DNA from: Physocladia obscura
Taxonomy: Eukaryota; Chytridiomycota; Chytridiomycetes; Chytridiales; Chytriomycetaceae
NCBI GenBank assembly: GCA_027596945.1
Contig: JADGJH010000814.1
Span: forward strand, 1-14,180
Length of the DNA: 14,180 bases
Direction: 5' to 3'
Both the position numbers and the translations under genes were made by a program. The notes below the pieces were generated by a model. The model searched no databases and had not been told where the DNA came from. It saw only the letters and a program-made list of their open reading frames with translations. Positions 8,973-14,180 of the stretch are shown here, in pieces. Within the stretch, counting starts at the first letter, position 1, and each line of letters opens with the position of its first letter.

Positions 8973-9861
8973 GTAGGATGATCCAGGAGAGCGTGTGTTT
9001 CCCAGCATTCAAACATTATAGTAAGTGGAGTGGGTCTCTTACTATTAACTAGTGAACATACCAAATTCTTTTTAATGATTCTCTATTTATTCTTTCGGCA
9101 TCTCTACAGTTGTGTATCACAGTAAGAACAACAGATCAGTTGAAACTGCATTAGTTAAATATTTTCATTAAGATTGTTTGCTTTTATCAATCAACTGCCC
9201 ATAAATAAAGCTATTTTTATAATCTAACTTTATTGAAATAAACTAAGACAAATTCATTTGTAATTGTTTTGCATTGTTAGTGTTTGTTTTGATTCCATCA
9301 CATATAAATGGGATCAAGAATGGCAATTTTGTCCATTTTGCCATTTTGCAAATTAAACTGTTTACAAACAGTTGAATCTGTTATTTGAGAAGAAACAAAT
9401 AAAACTTAAATTAATGAAGGAAGATTTATTTTGCACAACTTGTTTTGTAATACAAATCTCTCACCACAAAGTTGCATATACTTAAACACTTGTAACCAAC
9501 AAGGAATTTCACAATGAAATCCTTGTTTCCAAAATCTTTCTGAGAAATGTGCTTGTCTCCCCACAAAAATTCACATTCACAAAGAAACCTACCAAATATC
9601 AGATGGTCAAGAAATCCACAAAGTGTTTGAGTTCCATTAAAAACCACTTGGGAAAGAATTATAGAGCTACCAAAAAATCAATGATTGAAACAGGTGGTTT
9701 CAAGAATTTGGTCTTGCTATACATGAACAAAATCAGATCTTCTGAGGAGCCTTACCTATTGCAAATACCATGTCATGATTGTAGACTGACATGTTTCCAT
9801 GAAGTTCACACCAATACCAATAAGTAATCTCACAAAAACATCAAATGGACAATTACATAAA

Positions 9862-11882
9862 TCAAATATAAAACGAAGATATAGAAGCTGGCCCAACAGC
9901 AACTCTCACAATAGCTACCAAAATAGCCAAAAATGCAACCAAAATGGTGGCTGTCACGCCTTGTTCATATCCAACAACTCCAAAAATCTTCTGGTGGGCA
10001 AAACCCTTTCCCAATTTATCAATCTGCACAATCTCATTCTCAAGAATCTTGGTCCCACACAAAACAACTGGCACACCAGTTCCAGGATGCGTACTAGCAC
10101 CAACAAAAAAGCAATTACCATATTCAGCATGACGCATGCTTGGTCTCATGTAAATAACCTGCATAATTTCATGTGAGAGACCAAGAGCGCTTCCTTTCCA
10201 CAACCCAAATTTTTTTTCCCAAGTAAACGGAGTGTTAATGGTCTCACTGGCAATCCAGTTTTCAAAGTCCATACATCCAGGAATTCGTGCCTGAATTGTT
10301 TTGATAACAAAATCGCGAGCACGATTTGTAAGCTTTTCAACGGTTTCCTCTGAAGTACCATCAATTAGGATTCCGGTTGGAACAAGAACTACAAGTGTTT
10401 CTCCACCATCTGGTGCACAGCTAGGATCGATGCGTGACGGAACATGAATATAGAAGCTCGGAATATTTGGAAGCGTGTGGTTTTGAAAAATGGAGTCAAA
10501 GCTTGGCTTGTAGTCCTGAGCAAGAAAAACATTGTGACCATGGAAATTGTCGGCTGGAAGCTTGCGTTTCAGACCCCAATAGAATGAAATGGTACTGCAA
10601 GTTTGATTCTTGGCCCGGAGAGTCTGAGCGTATGGAGATGATGGTAGGAGCGTGTTGTACGCTGTTACAAGATCCTGATTGCAAACTACAATGTCTGCGT
10701 TGATTGTCTCTCCGGATTCCAAAGTGACCCCGGTTGACATTTTTGTCTCCGCATGAATATTGATTGTTTTTACTGGACACGAATATTTGAAAGTCGCGCC
10801 ACGAGATTTTGCAATAGTTTCCAAAGTTGTAATAACCTTGTTAAAGCCACCAATCGGATAACTGATTCCTGTAAATTCTTTTTTATAAGAAAAAAAATGC
10901 AGCAAAAACAACCCAATTACTGACCATCGGCAACTTCAGAGTATGATAACAAGCTGTAGGAACCAGGGGCATCGTATGGAGACATGCCCATATACATACT
11001 CTGAAAAGTAAAAGCCTTTCTCAACTTATCGCTCTTAAAGTGAGCACTGACGCGACCCCACAATGAACTCAAAACTTTCAATTTGTAGCCTGCAATGGCA
11101 TTTTGAAGAGTGAAAAGCTCCCACCTGGCATTCAAGAACGCAAAATTTGGCATAAGTTCAAGAGTGACAGGGAATTTCATCATCTTTACCAATTTTTGTA
11201 GTTCTTTGAGAGAACCATGCTGAAAGAAGTGTCGTGATTGTATTTTGCCTCAATCATAAAATTGAGGAAACCCTTGAACGAACCCTTCTCAATCCGCTCA
11301 AGTTCTCTGTTCATCGCCGCCATATCCGAAGAAAGCGTAATACTATCGTTATCTGAAAAGTGAATCTGAAAAAAAATTAAGACCAAGCATTCGTCAACGC
11401 ATTAGTAACTTTTCACATGCTTTTTTTTTTTCGGACAAACCTTGTAATTTGTTTCACATTTTTTAATGTCCAAATAGTCCTCAATCTTGACGTCAAGATC
11501 GCGGTAAATTTCTTCAAACGTAAAAGGCATAAGCAGCATTGATGGACCCTGATGAAGAGAATTATTTCAAAAATGCTTATTGAGTTAAAGCTAAAATAGC
11601 CGACGAGCAAAGCACCAACCTGATCGAAGCGGAATCCATCTTTGTGAATCAATGAACAACGACCACCTGCAAAATCGTTTTTCCTGCAATAAATAATAAG
11701 AATGCTTTGAAATCAGAAGATCCGTTGAACCATTGCTTGTTCACATACTCGACGACCGTCACACTGTAGCCTAAAGTAGAGAGACGCGCGGCAATACCAA
11801 CACCACCAATTCCTGTGCCGATAACAACAACGCGTTTACCGGTGTTTGATACTGTGTTTGCTGTGGTGTCAGTGCTTGGCAT
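9862..11882 (-). CDS. carB: Phytoene desaturase, fungal CrtI type (6 exons)
   Basis: This enzyme desaturates phytoene towards lycopene or dehydrolycopene in carotenoid synthesis, using FAD at the ER membrane. It is 562 residues, close to the usual length. Exons are 11749-11882, 11620-11683, 11441-11548, 11190-11365, 10925-11124 and 9862-10868; introns are 65, 71, 75, 65 and 56 nt. Domains: dinucleotide-binding VVVIGTGIGGVG (18-29) with VVEKNDFAGGRC following; FRFDQGPS (62-69); KAFTFQSMYMGMSPYDAPG mid-protein; VPSRIDPSCAPDGG; the bacterial-type desaturase signature FFVGASTHPGTGVPVVL (481-497); and a C-terminal helix at about 531-553, typical of fungal enzymes. An apparent frameshift near 11190 is removed by intron 4 (GTAAAG...CCAG). 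All expected motifs are intact. The gene name follows the zygomycete and chytrid usage; al-1 is the ascomycete name. Confidence 0.96.
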
Positions 11883-12027
11883 TTTGTGGATAAAAAAAAA
11901 AGCAGTCTTAAAATTTGTCGATTTTTCAACATTAAAAAATGCTTGGTATTATCAAACATCTTAATATTTGGTTGAATGTGCATTTCCTGTAGGTTTTTTT
12001 TTTTTTTTGGTTGGGCCAATCAATCTA
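11883..12027. promoter_or_regulatory. Short intergenic region with desaturase promoter
   Basis: Only 145 bp separate the complex I gene stop from the desaturase start, so this stretch must hold the 3' end of the first transcript and the promoter of the second. It contains a run of 13 T (about 11997-12009) and an A run (about 11892-11901). I see no named light-response or other element. Confidence 0.4.
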
Positions 12028-12720
12028 TCACCATTGCTGGCCGTCAGACCATCCCTTGGGAGCAGGAGAATTTCTGGTTTCAGCCTCCGCCTCCCATCTC
12101 GCCATTTCAATAGAGTTCTCCTTCCAACCCCAGAATCTAACTGGCATTGTTAAACAACAATCAGAGAAGGGCAGGAAAAATAATAAATATTTCACAAGTT
12201 AAAAAACAGAATACTAAAAATCATATAATCGCGTCAAACGATTCTCAAAAATTTCAAACCAGAAAGTCACAAAATAGTACTTTCATGCACAGATAGAAAG
12301 AAGGAGATGGAGTTTGGAAAAAAAACAAGTATTTCAACTCACAGTATGAATGTTTGCACGCAAACATAAATCCAATAATAGTGTAACATGGTACTTGAAT
12401 CATCACATAGCGAGGAAGATACTTCGGGTGCATTATTGGCCTCCAACGCTCTGGTGAAGAAAAACATATCAGCCTAAGCTATATAACAAGTATAACGAAT
12501 GACCGAAGATTCCCATCGCCGCTGGGACTCCAGCTGAAATCGATCCCCACGCGATATAGTCAGACGTGCGAAAGTATCTCACAACATCCTTAAAATGGGG
12601 CTCAGCCTCAATAAATTTGTACGGAACCTGATAAAATAAACCAACGAATCAGTCAAGCGACAGGGTTAACCCAATGATACGCACTTCCTCTTGGGAGGGC
12701 AAGCTCGTGACCCACTTCAT
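12028..12720 (-). CDS. nuxm: NADH:ubiquinone oxidoreductase 21-kDa subunit, NUXM-like (4 exons)
   Basis: This is an accessory subunit of mitochondrial respiratory complex I, in the inner membrane. Exons are 12685-12720, 12504-12627, 12343-12450 and 12028-12140; introns are 57, 53 and 202 nt. The product has 126 residues. It shows the N-terminal family block FIEAEPHFKDVVRYFRTSDY (17-36), two hydrophobic segments at about 36-53 and 66-85, and the C-terminal family block YFRFWGWKENSIEM (89-102), as in the two Pfam domains of the fungal 21-kDa subunit. It ends at GWSDGQQW. It is shorter than the roughly 180-190 residues I recall for ascomycete proteins, mostly between the helices and at the C-terminus. 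Intron 3 is two to four times longer than any other supported intron here, but the protein reads through its junction smoothly. The ATG has a purine at -3. Confidence 0.88.
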
Positions 12721-12995
12721 TACGTTTAGACCTGTTTGTGATTGGATTGATTGTTATTGATTGTTTTGGGGCACAACAGAGACTGTCAAACGATTATGGC
12801 GAGACGGTGGGCAGTTGTTTTGATTTGCCGATGACGTTTTGATTCATTTTCATCTCATCGTCTCACGAATAACTCACTTTTGATATTTGATGAACAACAA
12901 ACGGAAGTCTCCACAATTATATTGTGGTTCCAGCACCAAATCGAAATAACTTTTCAGATCTGCACCAAAATTATGTATTTGCCAGCATCACCGCA
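12721..12995 (-). promoter_or_regulatory. Upstream region of the complex I gene
   Basis: This 275-bp stretch precedes the complex I gene and retains CpG up to 12992, where the next CpG-poor island begins. It holds an inverted CCAAT (ATTGG at 12741-12745, CCAAT on the gene strand about 21-25 nt before the ATG), a repeated ATTGATTGTT motif (about 12747-12766) and a TGACG half-site near 12832. CCAAT boxes bind the HAP complex that controls respiratory genes in several fungi, but this one is unusually close to the start codon. Confidence 0.3.
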
Positions 12996-13232
12996 AAAAG
13001 CATCCCAGCACTGAGCTGTAACTACCATATGTTAAAATAGGTATTATCTGCATGAAAAACTATTAAACAGCCCATTTCTGTTTGCTTTTTTTGTAGTTAT
13101 CCGATTAAGGATCAACCATTCAGCAGCATGATACTAATTCAGGATAAACACAACATTAATAGTTACAGATAAAAGCAATAAGCACTTCATTTCATTCATC
13201 TTAATCTTGATTTATTCTGGATTAGGATATTT
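12996..13232. other. CpG-poor intergenic sequence
   Basis: The composition changes from genic to repeat-like at about 12995. No open frame of note or structured element is visible before the plus-strand frame that follows. Confidence 0.4.
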
Positions 13233-13568
13233 TTGGCAGTTGTTGAAACAAGTGGTGGCATTACAGGCAGTCAAACCACATCTAATTCAGACAATGCAAT
13301 CACAGTTCTTGTCAAATACTTCTACGGCAGTCATATTCAACCCCCTAATTCCACCATTAATACAGCCTTTAAACTTGTTGAACACATGTACCAATTAAAT
13401 TTTCTAAATGGGAAAAGGACTCTTGTATCTACATTTCAAATTAACATAAACGCAGTATCAGAGTTCACAAGTTTAGTTTTTATCAAAGCTAAAGAGAAAG
13501 GAACTTTTTATTGGCATGTGGTTGTTGACAACAATTCCTATTCTTGGGGCATGAAGTTAACAGATTAA
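13233..13568 (+). CDS. Unidentified open frame, probably partial
   Basis: A 111-codon plus-strand frame runs from about 13233 to the TAA at 13566-13568. It begins AVVETSGGITGSQTTSNSD and ends DNNSYSWGMKLTD. There is no ATG at its start; the first in-frame ATG is about 50 codons in (EHMYQLNF). It may therefore be an exon (a TTTTTGGCAG acceptor-like site sits at 13231-13240) or the remains of a longer frame. It has no membrane helix or signature I recognise. The setting in a CpG-poor island favours a mobile-element relic. Confidence 0.3.
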   Translation: MAVVETSGGITGSQTTSNSDNAITVLVKYFYGSHIQPPNSTINTAFKLVEHMYQLNFLNGKRTLVSTFQININAVSEFTSLVFIKAKEKGTFYWHVVVDNNSYSWGMKLTD

Positions 13569-13736
13569 ATCAAACATCTCTGGCATTGAAGCATTTTTCT
13601 CTTCAAAAAGTGTGGAACCAAAAAATTATGGATCAAGCAAACTGAAATAGATCAAAAAAAAAACTACAAAAATTACTGGATGACACTATTGATGTTACAA
13701 TCATGACCTATTCAATGGTGATTTTTTTCCAGGGAA

Positions 13737-14021
13737 ATGTTTGACAAATTGACTGAAAAGCTTTTTGCACCAAAAGAATCAGATAGAGCAGGAGCAGCTG
13801 CAGAGCATGTCCACAACAAGCTGAAAGAAACTTACAAAACAACTTGAAAGAAATTCATGGAACAACTTTTAATGCACCTGATACATCCTGAGAATTTTGG
13901 ACATATACTTTCCAAGCCAGTCTATTTACAAGAAAGCTTGTTGCAATTTCCACTCTCCAAATATCACAATTTGTTTCCTAATGCAGCCACAGATTTGGAT
14001 AATCTAAATTGTATGAATTAA
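13737..14021 (+). pseudogene. Unidentified open frame with one internal stop
   Basis: From the ATG at 13737 the plus strand reads MFDKLTEKLFAPKESDRAG, with an Ala/Glu/Lys-rich helical stretch. A TGA at 13845-13847 interrupts it, and the same frame continues (HPENFGHILSKPVYLQESLL) to the TAA at 14019-14021. An acceptor-like TTTTTTTCCAG lies just before the ATG. The single internal stop and the CpG-poor setting suggest a decayed element protein, perhaps the same element as the frame at 13233-13568. The family is not recognised. Confidence 0.35.
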
Positions 14022-14107
14022 CAAGCTAATCAAGCTGTGATAAATTGCAACTATTGGTAAATTGAATTGTTAGAAACATTTTGACTGGAATGAAAAGATC
14101 AAGATGT

Positions 14108-14130
14108 TAAATATAATGAAATTATATTTA
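14108..14130. repeat. Perfect 10-base inverted repeat
   Basis: TAAATATAAT (14108-14117) and ATTATATTTA (14121-14130) are perfect complements with a 3-base loop. The stretch is almost pure A and T, so it may be chance. Confidence 0.4.
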
Positions 14131-14180
14131 GATATACAAACTGAATGCACTTTATTAAATATAAGCTAAATAGTTTATAT

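Larger units (their letters stand above)
7061..9861. other. CpG-depleted repeat-like island, no recognisable gene
   Basis: This 2.8-kb stretch separates the seven-helix gene from the desaturase. From 7327 to 9873 it holds only three CpG (8964, 8992 and 9096), with none in 7327-8963. Open frames are short (60-92 codons) and scattered over both strands; the longest are 7514-7786 (minus) and 9549-9827 (plus). I could not match any to a transposon or cellular family. By composition it resembles the transposon island at 1-3850, so it is probably an aged, heavily mutated mobile-element insertion. The right edge coincides with the desaturase stop codon. Confidence 0.55.

Noticed and set aside
8935..9010. 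tRNA-derived SINE or tRNA gene
   Set aside because: There is a good hairpin but no convincing internal A and B boxes or cloverleaf.
9799..10703. Plus-strand frames opposite the desaturase
   Set aside because: They lie antisense to a gene with strong family motifs and show no motifs of their own.
11771..12202. Open frames at 11771-12019 (minus) and 11968-12202 (plus)
   Set aside because: The first is out of frame with the desaturase start and mostly intergenic; the second is antisense to exon 4 of the complex I gene.
1..14180. CRISPR array, bacterial operon or prophage
   Set aside because: There are no regularly spaced repeats or ribosome-binding sites, and the genes are clearly spliced and fungal.

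Overview
The window looks like nuclear DNA of a fungus, most likely a zoosporic, chytrid-like lineage. The fungal assignment rests on three things: a fungal-type phytoene desaturase with a C-terminal membrane anchor, the 21-kDa complex I subunit known from fungi, and many short GT-AG introns (mostly 51-87 nt). The chytrid placement is an inference from the AT-rich, repeat-rich character. No bacterial signals (Shine-Dalgarno sites, operon terminators) are visible. I reconstructed the gene models by joining exons by eye, keeping the reading frame and matching conserved family motifs; none is confirmed by transcripts.

Layout. Positions 1-3850 are a repeat island holding a broken Tc1/mariner-type (DD34E) transposase (578-1619, minus) and a degraded Ty1/copia fragment (about 2600-3850, minus). 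Positions 3900-7060 are a genic block, all on the minus strand: a possible 65-residue one-helix membrane protein (3918-4253), a six-exon isopenicillin-N-synthase-like Fe(II) oxygenase (4541-5894) and an intronless seven-helix membrane protein (5891-6889). The oxygenase ATG overlaps the stop codon of the seven-helix gene. Positions 7060-9860 are a second repeat-like island with no recognisable gene. Positions 9862-12995 are a second genic block, again minus strand: a six-exon phytoene desaturase (carotenoid pathway) and, 145 bp upstream of it, a four-exon complex I subunit with its promoter region. Positions 13000-14180 are a third repeat-like island with unidentified, partly broken plus-strand reading frames.

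The strongest large-scale signal is a mosaic in CpG content. The islands are nearly free of CpG (none in 1-1210, none in 7327-8963), while the genes have ordinary CpG levels (12 in 10201-10500). This is what long-term cytosine methylation and deamination of repeats would leave. The desaturase makes carotenoids from phytoene and the complex I subunit belongs to mitochondrial respiration. The oxygenase substrate and the ligand, if any, of the seven-helix protein cannot be read from the sequence, and I see no solid evidence that the genes form one pathway.
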